From: an uncultured Clostridium sp.
GTDB taxonomy: Bacteria; Bacillota_I; Bacilli_A; RF39; UBA660
Assembly: GCA_905199855.1 (NCBI GenBank)
Contig: CAJKHY010000005.1
Location: 1-58,792 of the forward strand
Length of the DNA: 58,792 nt
Direction of reading: 5' to 3'
The notes beneath the pieces were generated by a model. That model ran no database searches, had not been told where the DNA came from, and worked only from the letters and a program-made list of their open reading frames with translations. Numbering within the stretch: the stretch's first letter is position 1; the number at the start of each line of letters is the position of its first letter. A program made the translations under genes and the position numbers. Shown piece by piece: positions 1 to 9,152 of this stretch.

Positions 1-105
1 GTTTTTTGGTTGGTTTTTAAAAAACTGTACGGGTGTTTTTAAATTTTGACAATTTTGATATTTTTTTTGAAAAATTTTTTATTGTGATAACAACGTAGCA
101 AGAAC
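1..105 (-). repeat. Partial copy A of dispersed intergenic element
   Basis: Read on the minus strand this starts with GCTACGTTGTTATC just past the valS terminator, then an A/T-rich stretch, then a GC-rich core (25-35) flanked by TTTAAAAA-type arms. The same order occurs at 24340-24663 and 35120-35422. The core is inverted relative to the other two copies. The copy is cut by the window edge, so its promoter half, if present, is not visible. Confidence 0.6.
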
Positions 106-110
106 ACATA

Positions 111-143
111 AAAAAAACTCAAGCATTGTTATAATACTTGAGT
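111..143 (-). terminator. valS intrinsic terminator
   Basis: Seven-base arms ACTCAAG (117-123) and CTTGAGT (137-143) form a hairpin. It is followed on the minus strand by a T run (111-117), directly after the valS stop codon. Confidence 0.85.
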
Positions 144-144
144 T

Positions 145-2673
145 TTATTGATTTATCAAAGTAGATAGCATTTTCTTTTCTTCTTCCAGTTTTTCTTTTT
201 CTTGATTAACAAGTTCTAAAGGAGCCTTACTAACATAATTTTGATTAGATAGCAACTTCTCTCTTCTAGCAATACTATTTTTTAAACTATCTATTTGCTT
301 TTCTTTAAGTTTTGCCTCTTCTTCAGTAACAACATGTTGATAAAATATAGTTATACTATAATCCCCATTTGCAACCTCATAACTAGTAACATCCAATTTA
401 TTACTAATGATATGGTCATTCAACTTTAACATTTTATTGATCAAAGTATAATCTCTATTATTATTTATCATACATTTAAAGTCTTTACCAATATTTTTAG
501 TGGCTTTAAAATTTCTAAATACTTTTATAAAATCAATAATAGAGTCAACTTCTTTTTCTTCTTTAGTAAATACATATTTTTTATTATATTTAGGGTATTC
601 ACTGATCATAATTGAAGTACTTTCTTTTATTGGTAACATGCTATATATTTCTTCAGTAATATAAGGAGTAAATGGATGCATCATCTTTAAGATCGATAAT
701 AATACATAATATAAAGTACTTTTTGTTGATGCCTGATCAAGACTAAATTTAGCAAGTTCAATATAATTATCACAAAAATCATTCCATATAAATGAATATA
801 ACAAACTAGAAACATTATTAAATTCGTATTTTTCCATATATTTGGTTACTTTTTTTATCGTATTATTTAATTTTGTTAAAATCCATCTATCTTTATTATC
901 AATATTACTAAAATCTAATTCTTTTAAATCTTCTATATTCATAAGACAAAATCTTGATGCATTCCATAATTTATTTAAAAAATTCCATGTTGATCTAACT
1001 TTTTCAGTATCATATCTTAAATCTTGTCCTAAAGCTGAACTTGTAGATAAGAAATATCTTAAAGAATCACATCCATATTCTTTAATTACATCCATTGGAT
1101 CTACTCCATTACCTAAGCTTTTACTCATTTTTCTTCCTTGGTTATCTCTAATTAAACCATGAATTAAACATTCCTTAAATGGTCTAGTATTAGTAAAATA
1201 TAAACCTTGAAATACCATACGGTTTACCCAGAAAGGAATAATATCATAAGCTGTAACTAAAACGTTATTAGGATAATATCTTTTTAATAATTCGGTATTA
1301 TCAGGCCAACCTAGTGTTGAAAATGGCCAAAGAGCACTAGAAAACCAAGTATCCAAAACATCACTATCTTGTACCCAACCACTTTCTTGTGGAGCTTCGT
1401 ATCCTACATATACTTCTTCACCTTTATACCAAGCTGGAATCCTATGTCCCCACCAAAGTTGCCTAGATATACACCAATCATAAGTTATTTCCATCCAATG
1501 ATTCATTAGTTTTTCAAATCTTGCAGGAATAAAATTAACTTTTAATTCTTTATCTTTTTGATTTTTTAAAACTGCATCTGCTAAAGGTCTCATTTTAACA
1601 AACCATTGCTTAGATAGATATGGCTCGATCATAACTCCTGATCTTTGAGAATGTCCTACTGAATGAATAATTTTTTCAACTTTAATTAAAAGCCCTTCTT
1701 TTTCCAAGTCTTTTACTAGTGCTTCTCTCGCCTCAAATCTATCCATCCCAACATATTTTAAAGCATTTTCATTCATTGTCCCGTCAGTATTAATAACCTT
1801 AATTCTCTCTAAATTATGTCTATTTCCTACTTCAAAATCATTCGGATCATGTGCAGGAGTTATTTTTACAACTCCAGTTCCAAATTCTATATCAGCATGT
1901 TCATCTCCTATTATTGGAATAAGTTTATTAACTATAGGTAAAACAACATTCTTACCAATTAGATGTTTATATCTTTTATCATTAGGATTAACCGCGACCG
2001 CGACATCTCCAAAAAGAGTCTCAGGCCTTGTCGTAGCAACTTCTAAATAATCATTCGTTCCTTCTACAAAATACTTAATATGATAAAACGCTCCTTCAAC
2101 ATCTTTATATTCTACTTCTTCATTAGATAAAGCGGTCATTGTATAAGGATCCCAGTTAATTATCCTCTCACCACGGTAAATTAGACCTTTATTATATAAC
2201 GTAATAAAAACATGTTTTACAGCATTAGATAAACCCTCATCTAAAGTAAATCTTTCTTTATCATAATCAAGACTAAGTCCTAACTTTGCCCATTGAAGTC
2301 TTATATTCTCACTATACTCTTTTTTCCAGTCCCATGCATAATTAAGCCATGTATCACGGTCCATCTCTCTAGGATTAAAGCCCATTTGTTTTAATTTTGC
2401 ATCAACTTTTGCTTGTGTAGCAATTCCTGCATGATCCATACCAGGAAGCCATAGTGCATCAAATCCTTGCATTCTTTTATATCTAATAATAATATCTTGT
2501 ATCGTTGTATCCCATGCATGTCCTAAATGTAATTTTCCAGTAACATTAGGAGGAGGAATAACTATTGTAAATGGTTCTTTAGATAGATCTCCAGCTTTAA
2601 AATAATCATTTTTTAACCAAAAATCATATTTTCCTTTCTCTACTTCTTCATGATTATACTTTGTTTCTAACAT
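145..2673 (-). CDS. valS: Valyl-tRNA synthetase
   Basis: Charges tRNA-Val in the cytoplasm (class Ia synthetase). The HIGH signature is HLGH at about residues 49-52 and the KMSKS loop is present as GRKMSKSLGN. The CP1 editing domain has TTRPETLFGD, and the C-terminus is the charged coiled coil typical of ValRS. At 842 residues it is near normal length. I chose the ATG at 2673 over an upstream ATG at 2709 because GAAAGGAAG lies just before it and because the upstream start falls inside the leader terminator. The gene is monocistronic, has its own terminator and is controlled by the T-box leader upstream. Confidence 0.97.
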   Translation of the reverse strand: MLETKYNHEEVEKGKYDFWLKNDYFKAGDLSKEPFTIVIPPPNVTGKLHLGHAWDTTIQDIIIRYKRMQGFDALWLPGMDHAGIATQAKVDAKLKQMGFNPREMDRDTWLNYAWDWKKEYSENIRLQWAKLGLSLDYDKERFTLDEGLSNAVKHVFITLYNKGLIYRGERIINWDPYTMTALSNEEVEYKDVEGAFYHIKYFVEGTNDYLEVATTRPETLFGDVAVAVNPNDKRYKHLIGKNVVLPIVNKLIPIIGDEHADIEFGTGVVKITPAHDPNDFEVGNRHNLERIKVINTDGTMNENALKYVGMDRFEAREALVKDLEKEGLLIKVEKIIHSVGHSQRSGVMIEPYLSKQWFVKMRPLADAVLKNQKDKELKVNFIPARFEKLMNHWMEITYDWCISRQLWWGHRIPAWYKGEEVYVGYEAPQESGWVQDSDVLDTWFSSALWPFSTLGWPDNTELLKRYYPNNVLVTAYDIIPFWVNRMVFQGLYFTNTRPFKECLIHGLIRDNQGRKMSKSLGNGVDPMDVIKEYGCDSLRYFLSTSSALGQDLRYDTEKVRSTWNFLNKLWNASRFCLMNIEDLKELDFSNIDNKDRWILTKLNNTIKKVTKYMEKYEFNNVSSLLYSFIWNDFCDNYIELAKFSLDQASTKSTLYYVLLSILKMMHPFTPYITEEIYSMLPIKESTSIMISEYPKYNKKYVFTKEEKEVDSIIDFIKVFRNFKATKNIGKDFKCMINNNRDYTLINKMLKLNDHIISNKLDVTSYEVANGDYSITIFYQHVVTEEEAKLKEKQIDSLKNSIARREKLLSNQNYVSKAPLELVNQEKEKLEEEKKMLSTLINQ

Positions 2674-2691
2674 AAAAATCTTCCTTTCATT

Positions 2692-2935
2692 AAAAAAGAT
2701 TCCATCCAAAGGACGAAATCTCGTGGTACCACCTTATTTTGTAATATAATATTACCTTATAACTTTAACGCATTTACGCGTAATATCCTTTTTCTTTAGA
2801 TATTAACTACAGAAGCTACCTTCAATTAATTTATTTATTCTTTTTCACCAAACAAGAACTCTCTACAAAACAAACTTAATTTACTCCTCTTCCTCATCGC
2901 TTTTAAATAACTAACAATAGTTTATCATAAAATTT
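2692..2935 (-). promoter_or_regulatory. T-box riboswitch leader of valS
   Basis: The T-box core AAGGTGGTACCACG lies at 2722-2735 on the minus strand, containing the UGGNACC tRNA-acceptor-binding sequence. A 10-bp terminator hairpin follows (arms GATTTCGTCC and GGATGGAATC, loop TTT, 2698-2720) with a T6 run at 2692-2697; it overlaps the antiterminator. Upstream are Stem I features (GCGATGAGGAAGAGGAGTAA, AGAGAG, GGTGAAAAAG). GTA, a Val codon, sits at 2817-2819 where the specifier is expected. A weak promoter (TTTGCA, 17 bp, TAAACT) lies just upstream. Uncharged tRNA-Val should promote readthrough. Confidence 0.93.
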
Positions 2936-3007
2936 AACTTTTGCAAATATTTTTTTTAATTTTTTTATTCTTTTGCTACGCTGTTTTAATTCATAATATT
3001 AATTTAA

Positions 3008-5620
3008 CTATATTTCTCTTTTTTTATTAAGTAATTTAAGTATCATTTTTCTTATAAAATCAAATGGTATTACAGTTAAAGAAATAAGTAACATGACCAA
3101 AAATTCTTCTAAATTAAGCCCGATAGTTCTAAATAAACCACCACCATAATAAATTAAGTATATTTGAATAATAATAACCAAAGATATAACCACGATAAAA
3201 GCTTTATTCTTAATTATATTAGATAAAATATTAACCCTTGTTGTTCTGGCATTAAAACTATTAAATAATGAAGCAAAAATAAATAAACCAAAAAATGCTG
3301 TCATTAAAGTCTCATTAGTTTCATAAATTCCTCTAAATAAATTAGTCTTTAAAAATACTAAGCATAAAACCGCAATATATAAGCCGTTAGCAATTATTTG
3401 ATTAAACATATATCCATTGACAACATTTTCATCTTTTCTTTTTGGCTTTTCCTTCATATACTCAACCAAAGCTGGTTCATAAGCAAATGCTAAAGCGGCT
3501 AAAGTATCCATAACCATATTTATCCAAAGCATTTGAATTACTGTAACTGGTTCATATATTCCAATAAAAGGTCCAATTAATGAAACACTTATTGCACATA
3601 AATTAACTGTAAGTTGGAATATTATAAACTTTCTAATACTCTTAAATATTGTTCTACCATATAATATTGCCTTTGCAATAGATAAAAAGTTATCATCTAA
3701 TATAACTACATTAGAAGCCTCTTTTGCTACTTCAGTCCCACTTCCCATAGCAAAACCAACATCTGCTTTTTTCAAAGCAGGAGCATCATTAACCCCATCT
3801 CCCGTCATTCCAACAACTAAATTAAGTTCCTTACTTATTCTTACTAATCTACTCTTATCTTGTGGTAAACTACGAGCTATAACTTTTAAATGAGGTAACA
3901 TTTTCTTTATTTCAAAATCACTTAATTTATTTATTTCTTCACTGGTCATTACCAAATCATTTTCACTTTTAATAAGTCCTATTTCTTTTCCAATAGAAAC
4001 CGCGGTTTTTAAATTATCTCCAGTAATCATAACTGTTTGAATTCCTGCCTCACTAACCAACTTAAGACCTTCAATTGCTTCTTTTCTAACCTCATCTTTA
4101 ATAATAATTAAACCCAAATAAGTTAAATTATCTATTTCTTTATTTAATACTCTATTAGAAGTAGCTAATGCTATTACCCGATATCCATTAGATACATAAT
4201 TATTAATTTTATTTTCCACTTCCCGTTTACTAATAAACATTCGTCTATTTAAATTAACATCATAATAACTATTACAACATTTAATTATCACCTCTGGAGC
4301 CCCTTTTACTAACTTAATCTTCTCTCCAACATCAATAATTGTCATAGAATATTTATTCTCACTAGAAAAAAGTACTTTATCAATTATTTTAACTCTACTA
4401 TCTTTAATGCCCTTAATATAATTTAAAAGTGCTCTATCAGTAATATTACCTGAAACAACAGTATTTCTAACATTATCATAAGTTGATTCATTATTATAAA
4501 CCAAACTCTTATATACTAAATCATAATATTTATTATATTTTTTCATTTCCATAACATTGTTAAACTCATAATTGTCTGGAGTTATAATTCCTACTACTTC
4601 TAGTTTGCCTTTTGTAATTGTTCCTGTTTTATCAGTAAATAAAATATTTAAACTACCCGCAGTCTCTATACCAACAAGTTTTCTAACTAAAACATTGTTC
4701 TTAAGCATAGTTTTCATATTAGAAGATAATACTAAAGTAATCATTAAAGGTAATCCCTCTGGTACAGAAACTACAATAATAGTAACACTTAAAGTAAGAG
4801 CATAAAGAATATAACCAAACATAATAGAAAAATTAGATAATGTTGCAATTATTTTACTATATTCAAAATTATTATCAATAACAATTACTGAAAACAAATA
4901 TGATAAAGATATTAACACAGCCCCTAAATAACCTATTTTACTAATTAATTTAGCTAACTTAGTAAGTCTAATCTTAAGGGGCGATGGTGTTTCTTTTTCT
5001 TGTATTTCAAGAGCTATTTTTCCATAAAAAGTATCACTTCCAATATTAGTAACTTTAACGATTGCTTCATTAGAACATACTATTGTCCCACGATATACTT
5101 TATTATTAGCACTACTAGTATTCTTATATGTCTCTTTAGCCTCACCATTAATTATAGATTCGTCAACACTAAGCATCCCCTCAATAATAATACCATCGGC
5201 AGGTATTTTATCCCCAGTAGTTAAAATAATCAAATCCCCTACTACGACCTCATCCACATAAATCTCTAGTATTTTACCCTCTCTTAATACTTTAGTTTTA
5301 ATTTTAGAAGCATCACTTTCCAATTTTTGAAAAGCTTTTTCGCTACCATACTCTGATAACGTTGATATAAATGATGCTACAAATATAGCAATAACAATAC
5401 CCAGTGTCTCATAAATATCAAAACTCTTAATTAAGAATACCATTTTAATACCTAAAGCAATTAAAAGAATTTTAATAATAGGATCACCTAAAGATTCCAA
5501 AAATAACTTAAAAAAACTATTAGTATTTCTCTTATTAATTATATTACTACCAAATTTTTTTCTACTATAAATTACTTCATCATTGCTTAATCCCTTATAA
5601 TCAAAAATATTATGTATCAT
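3008..5620 (-). CDS. P-type Ca2+-transporting ATPase (IIB/PMCA-like)
   Basis: Membrane cation pump exporting Ca2+ with ATP. The actuator loop is INGEAKE near residue 158, the phosphorylated Asp is D330 in FTDKTGT, and the hinge is TGDGVNDAP. M4 carries VPEGLP (about 286-291), a Ca2+ ligand motif. M6 carries NMVMDTLAALA, closer to plasma-membrane (IIB) pumps than to SERCA. There are about 10 transmembrane segments, and 870 residues is normal. The RBS AGGTGA precedes ATG 5620. No calmodulin-like tail is seen. It appears monocistronic, and no clear terminator is visible downstream. Ca2+ specificity is inferred from the motifs; Mn2+ transport is possible. Confidence 0.93.
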   Translation of the reverse strand: MIHNIFDYKGLSNDEVIYSRKKFGSNIINKRNTNSFFKLFLESLGDPIIKILLIALGIKMVFLIKSFDIYETLGIVIAIFVASFISTLSEYGSEKAFQKLESDASKIKTKVLREGKILEIYVDEVVVGDLIILTTGDKIPADGIIIEGMLSVDESIINGEAKETYKNTSSANNKVYRGTIVCSNEAIVKVTNIGSDTFYGKIALEIQEKETPSPLKIRLTKLAKLISKIGYLGAVLISLSYLFSVIVIDNNFEYSKIIATLSNFSIMFGYILYALTLSVTIIVVSVPEGLPLMITLVLSSNMKTMLKNNVLVRKLVGIETAGSLNILFTDKTGTITKGKLEVVGIITPDNYEFNNVMEMKKYNKYYDLVYKSLVYNNESTYDNVRNTVVSGNITDRALLNYIKGIKDSRVKIIDKVLFSSENKYSMTIIDVGEKIKLVKGAPEVIIKCCNSYYDVNLNRRMFISKREVENKINNYVSNGYRVIALATSNRVLNKEIDNLTYLGLIIIKDEVRKEAIEGLKLVSEAGIQTVMITGDNLKTAVSIGKEIGLIKSENDLVMTSEEINKLSDFEIKKMLPHLKVIARSLPQDKSRLVRISKELNLVVGMTGDGVNDAPALKKADVGFAMGSGTEVAKEASNVVILDDNFLSIAKAILYGRTIFKSIRKFIIFQLTVNLCAISVSLIGPFIGIYEPVTVIQMLWINMVMDTLAALAFAYEPALVEYMKEKPKRKDENVVNGYMFNQIIANGLYIAVLCLVFLKTNLFRGIYETNETLMTAFFGLFIFASLFNSFNARTTRVNILSNIIKNKAFIVVISLVIIIQIYLIYYGGGLFRTIGLNLEEFLVMLLISLTVIPFDFIRKMILKLLNKKREI

Positions 5621-5699
5621 AGTATCACCTAATACATAATATTTAAATCTAATTCATATAGAATAATTATCACTCGACAAATTAATTACATCTTTCCTA

Positions 5700-5790
5700 C
5701 TAAATAACAATATTAAGTATATTTAGTTTTTCTAATATTTAAAAACTATACTACTGCTCCGCTTCCAAAACAAAATATTATACATAAATC
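5700..5790 (-). other. Downstream sequence resembling the 16.2 kb leader
   Basis: The 170 bases between the Ca2+ ATPase and the upstream operon hold no convincing gene. Just after the preceding stop, a frame ending FCFGSGAVV-stop (GGAAGCGGAGCAGTAGTATAG) is followed by TTTTTAAATATTAG and A/T-rich DNA. This resembles the leader at 16190-16270 (FVWGGAV-stop, then ATTTTAAATACTAAAA). The homology is suggested by eye only. Confidence 0.35.
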
Positions 5791-6300
5791 TTATACATTA
5801 GTATCCACAATCATCTTATATGTTAAAGTATTATTGTTAAATACATCTTTATATTCATCACTTAACCATATAGCATAATATTCATTTATATTTTCATTAG
5901 CTTTAAGATCAAATTCATCAATTAAATAATAATAATTAGCATTATCTTCATATATAAGATTATCTAAACACTTAACTTCATCATTTATTTTATACCTTAA
6001 ATAACTAATATCTACTAAAGACTTCTTATCAATTAACATTATTAAATTACAACTAGTATCTTCATTCATATTATTAGTAATTGTAATAATATTATTCTCT
6101 ATTCCATTAACATCACTATTATCACTAACTAAATATAAATCTTTATTATTAATAGTCTCTTTTAAAGTAATTTCATTATTAATGGACATAAGCTTATTAG
6201 TTTCTTCATCATTACCTTTAATCACATCTAACCATACTATTGATATAACAAAAGTAAACACTAATTCAACCCCAATTTTAAATATTTGCCCCCTAATCAT
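5791..6300 (-). CDS. Membrane-anchored protein of the SipW operon
   Basis: A 169-residue protein I do not recognise by family. Residues about 7-27 form one N-terminal membrane segment (VELVFTFVISIVWLDVI). The rest is predicted extracellular and Asn/Asp-rich. Its C-terminal half has NEYYAIWLSDEYKDVFNNN, which resembles the LWLD block of the TasA-like proteins nearby. It begins 11 bases after the preceding gene with RBS AGGAGG, so it is the third gene of the signal-peptidase operon. A role as a minor or anchor subunit of the surface fibre is inference. Confidence 0.6.
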   Translation of the reverse strand: MIRGQIFKIGVELVFTFVISIVWLDVIKGNDEETNKLMSINNEITLKETINNKDLYLVSDNSDVNGIENNIITITNNMNEDTSCNLIMLIDKKSLVDISYLRYKINDEVKCLDNLIYEDNANYYYLIDEFDLKANENINEYYAIWLSDEYKDVFNNNTLTYKMIVDTNV

Positions 6301-6311
6301 AAACCCTCCTA

Positions 6312-6959
6312 TTATTTTTTCTTATATTCAAAATATACTTTAATCTTACCTTCAAAAATTTTATCTTGATATGAATTATCTGCACTCTCATCCAACCACA
6401 ATCTAAGTGCAAACTTATCACTCTCTGCTGGTTTCATATCAAACACTAATAACTCTGCTTCAGGTATCTTCTTAGTATAATTTAAACTCTTACTCTTTAA
6501 AGGCTCACCATTCTTAATAAGTTTATAATTTAACTTATTAGTTTCCATCGTAGTATTCTTAGTCTTCTCTAATCCTATTCTACATCTAATATCCATACTA
6601 GACATATTTTTAATAACAAATTCTGCCTCAGTAGCATCTTTATTGTTATATATAATATCAGCTTCTTTTTCACTCATAGGATAAGTATTTTCAAAAAGTA
6701 ACTTACCATCTTCATTGTAATACTCAACAACAGTCTTAATTTCAACATCAACTTTTTTATTAGCATTATCAAAAAAATGTGATAGTGCTATACCAATACC
6801 AACTGTAAATGAAGTAATGGCTAAGAAAATAAGAATCATACTGAATATATTACCATATTTCCTCCAAAAAAGAAAGAGCCAATTTTTTTTACCATCTTTT
6901 TCTTCTTCAACAGTAATATTATCATTTTTAATTCTTTTAACTCTAAATTCACTTGACAT
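6312..6959 (-). CDS. Membrane-anchored TasA-like protein
   Basis: 215 residues: a basic cytoplasmic N-terminus, one membrane segment at about 35-60, then an extracellular domain. Near the C-terminus KFALRLWLDESADNSYQDKIF closely parallels the LWLD/WLDSNANNSYQ block in the two secreted TasA-like proteins, so it probably has the same beta-sandwich fold but stays membrane-anchored. It overlaps the signal peptidase stop by 11 bases, indicating translational coupling. A possible job is to anchor or initiate fibres of the secreted subunits, analogous to TapA in Bacillus (inference). No catalytic motif is visible. Confidence 0.65.
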   Translation of the reverse strand: MSSEFRVKRIKNDNITVEEEKDGKKNWLFLFWRKYGNIFSMILIFLAITSFTVGIGIALSHFFDNANKKVDVEIKTVVEYYNEDGKLLFENTYPMSEKEADIIYNNKDATEAEFVIKNMSSMDIRCRIGLEKTKNTTMETNKLNYKLIKNGEPLKSKSLNYTKKIPEAELLVFDMKPAESDKFALRLWLDESADNSYQDKIFEGKIKVYFEYKKK

Positions 6960-7623
6960 AAGTCACCTTCTTTTTACTAATTCTTTTCCCGGCTTTACGC
7001 CCAACGACTTTAAATAATTTTAATATATCATAAGATATTACACATAAACATGGTATTAATATACCTATTATCCAACCACTTTTAGTGGCTAAAAACATTT
7101 GTAAATAACCCAATTTTGGTATAGTAAGTATTACTTTACCAAGAATATTTTCTTGTTGTACTAAAGCATCATCAGCTACATTATTATTATCACCCTTAGA
7201 TCTAAACTCATAAGTACCATCATTTAACTTATATTTTTCAATAATTCTATGAGTTATAATAGTCCCTTTCCAACGTGGATCACTAGAAGCAAATGTTATT
7301 ATATCACGAACTTTAAGATTTTCAGCAGGAATTTTTTTAGTAATAACAACATCTTTCTCCATAATTTCAGGAATCATACTACCAGTAAGTACCACATATC
7401 CATTAAATGTAGGAGCTGAATAATCTCCTTTACTTTGTTTAATTTTAATACTCACAAAATATATAAGTAAAGTAACACCAATTAAAAGTAAAAATATAAA
7501 CAATGCATAAGATAAAATACCGACAATATATTGAATGGGCTTCTTCTTTCTGCTAATTACTTTAACTTTATAATGCCTTGCTCTGCTAACAACATCATTA
7601 AAATTTCCTACAACTATACCCAC
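6949..7623 (-). CDS. sipW: SipW-type (ER-type) signal peptidase I
   Basis: Membrane serine protease that releases exported proteins from their signal peptide. The catalytic Ser is about residue 82 in LTGSMIPEI. His125 in TIITHRII replaces the bacterial Lys, as in archaeal/ER-type and Bacillus SipW enzymes. Box E is SKGDNNNVADD. Membrane segments are near 33-57 and 180-200. The start is GTG 7623, because the overlapping ATG at 7625 runs into a stop after three codons; AGGAG sits 9 bases upstream. It is the first gene of a three-gene operon and lies just downstream of two substrates with typical TasA-like signals. Confidence 0.92.
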   Translation of the reverse strand: MGIVVGNFNDVVSRARHYKVKVISRKKKPIQYIVGILSYALFIFLLLIGVTLLIYFVSIKIKQSKGDYSAPTFNGYVVLTGSMIPEIMEKDVVITKKIPAENLKVRDIITFASSDPRWKGTIITHRIIEKYKLNDGTYEFRSKGDNNNVADDALVQQENILGKVILTIPKLGYLQMFLATKSGWIIGILIPCLCVISYDILKLFKVVGRKAGKRISKKKVTYVK

Positions 7624-7653
7624 ATTTATACACTCCTATCTATTCTCATAATC

Positions 7654-7682
7654 ATTATACAACAAAAAATCTCATATATCAA
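7654..7682 (-). promoter_or_regulatory. sipW promoter
   Basis: TTGATA (7677-7682), 17-bp spacer, TATAAT (7654-7659). The -35 box lies in the loop of the terminator of the upstream tasA-like gene. Confidence 0.85.
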
Positions 7683-7690
7683 TATGAGAT
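7663..7690 (-). terminator. Terminator of second tasA-like gene
   Basis: Arms ATCTCATA (7669-7676) and TATGAGAT (7683-7690) with loop TATCAA, followed on the minus strand by a T6 run. Confidence 0.85.
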
Positions 7691-7719
7691 TAATGTTTTT
7701 TTAAATAACTTTAACAAAA

Positions 7720-8346
7720 TTATTGTTGATTAGTTTGAACAGCTTGTACATCAATACCAGCAGTAAATGTTCTGTTAGCATTACTATTTTCTCCAGTATT
7801 AACAGCAGTTTGATCTAACCATAATAAAACGACAAAACTATCAGTAGCTTGAGGTGCCAATGCTTGAGTTGAAGGTAATGTTACAGTAGAGCCTACAGGA
7901 CTACCAGTTAAAGTTGCAGGAGTAGTTTTAAATACTGAATGCATTAATTTGTTATCTTTATATTCATTTTTTGTAATATTAAAGTCAGCATTAATGTTAG
8001 CATATAAAGTACCAGTATTTTTTACAGTAACTTTTGCAAAAGCACAAATTGTTTCAGTTGCACCAGCTTCATCGCCTGCAAACTTACAGTCTCCAGCTTG
8101 ATAAGCCGCTAATACTTGATCAGTAGTAGCTGGTTTTAAGTTACTTGCATCAAGAACTCTACCTGCACCTGCACCAGAAGAAACATATTCAATACTTAAT
8201 GTACCAGTTTTAACAACTGTTTTAGTTTCTCCACCAGCAGTGGCTGTAAACCATGCGAATGTTGCACCAATAATAGCTACTATTAGTGTTGCAACACCAA
8301 TAACGCCATAAAATAGTCCCTTTCCTCCATTATTATTTTCGTTCAT
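7720..8346 (-). CDS. Secreted TasA-like fibre protein 2
   Basis: 208 residues. The N-terminal hydrophobic segment (about 10-33) ends ATFAWFTATA, the characteristic SipW-substrate signal of the TasA/CalY class. A beta-rich, Thr/Ala/Asn-rich domain follows, with LLWLDQTAVN near the C-terminus and the tail VQAVQTNQQ. It is a paralogue of the next gene upstream: the first ~36 residues and the last ~8 are nearly identical and the middles have diverged. It is probably secreted, processed by the adjacent SipW enzyme and polymerised on the surface (inference from TasA). It has its own promoter with AAAGGAGGAT RBS and a terminator, as expected for an abundant structural protein. Confidence 0.82.
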   Translation of the reverse strand: MNENNNGGKGLFYGVIGVATLIVAIIGATFAWFTATAGGETKTVVKTGTLSIEYVSSGAGAGRVLDASNLKPATTDQVLAAYQAGDCKFAGDEAGATETICAFAKVTVKNTGTLYANINADFNITKNEYKDNKLMHSVFKTTPATLTGSPVGSTVTLPSTQALAPQATDSFVVLLWLDQTAVNTGENSNANRTFTAGIDVQAVQTNQQ

Positions 8347-8372
8347 GTTTTCAATCCTCCTTTACATTAATA

Positions 8373-8401
8373 ATCATAGCAAAAAAAAAGATATTATGCA
8401 A
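8373..8401 (-). promoter_or_regulatory. Promoter of tasA-like gene 2
   Basis: TTGCAT (8396-8401), 17 bp including a T9 run, TATGAT (8373-8378). The whole region to the start codon is almost identical to that of the paralogue at 9153-9181. Confidence 0.87.
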
Positions 8402-8433
8402 TACCTTTTTTACATTTTTTTTAACTTTTCTAA

Positions 8434-9126
8434 TTATTGTTGATTAGTTTGAACAGCAGTTACATCAACTGTAGCACTAACGCTTACAGCTTGATAACTA
8501 TTGTTAGCATTTGAATCTAACCAAACAATAATATATTGAGTTGTACTAACATTAGGAGCTAATGTACTACTTGCTAAAGCAACATTGCCACCATCAGCTA
8601 AAGCAGCACCGGTAAATGTACCTACAGCAGTTCCTGGAGCAGTATTTACAACAGCATATTTAAAATGCTTGTTAGTCTTTTCTTGAGTAGTAGTAACAGC
8701 AGTTTCTCCTGTATCACCAGTAACACCAGTATTTACATTTCTACCATCCACTGCACTAACAGCAAAATCTTTTAATGTAGCAGTTAATTTAGCATATAAA
8801 GAACCTGTGTTATTTACAGTAAATTGATATACAGAACAAACTGATTCATTATTTTGAATGTCTGCAACATCACCAGTATGAGCACATTTGTTATTAGCAT
8901 ATGCAGCTTTTACTTGATCTTCAGTTGCTGGTTTTAAATTAGTTGCTACTAAAGTAGTGCTATCAGTATATTCGATAACTAAATTACCTGATGTAACAAT
9001 AGTCTTTTGATCACCAGCAGCAGTAGCTGTAAACCATGCAAATGTTGCACCAATAATAGCTACTATTAGTGTTGCAACACCAATGACACCATAAAATAGT
9101 CCCTTTCCTCCGTTATTCTCGTTCAT
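8434..9126 (-). CDS. Secreted TasA-like fibre protein 1
   Basis: 230 residues with the same SipW-type signal (ATFAWFTATA, hydrophobic segment about 9-32) and C-terminal block YIIVWLDSNANNSYQ...VTAVQTNQQ as its neighbour. The middle differs, with an extra Thr/Gly-rich stretch (about residues 105-150). Two Cys (in NNKCAHTG and ESVCSVY) match two in the paralogue (GDCKFAG, ETICAFA), so a conserved disulfide is plausible. Strong RBS (AAAGGAGGAT). The role as a surface fibre or biofilm subunit is inferred from TasA/CalY. No hairpin terminator is obvious before the next promoter. Confidence 0.82.
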   Translation of the reverse strand: MNENNGGKGLFYGVIGVATLIVAIIGATFAWFTATAAGDQKTIVTSGNLVIEYTDSTTLVATNLKPATEDQVKAAYANNKCAHTGDVADIQNNESVCSVYQFTVNNTGSLYAKLTATLKDFAVSAVDGRNVNTGVTGDTGETAVTTTQEKTNKHFKYAVVNTAPGTAVGTFTGAALADGGNVALASSTLAPNVSTTQYIIVWLDSNANNSYQAVSVSATVDVTAVQTNQQ

Positions 9127-9152
9127 TTTTTCTATCCTCCTTTACACTAATA

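Noticed and set aside
2960..2995. TTTTGCTACGCTGTT at 2972-2986 as a further element copy
   Set aside because: Only the ~12-base end motif matches, in the opposite orientation; no arms or promoter follow.
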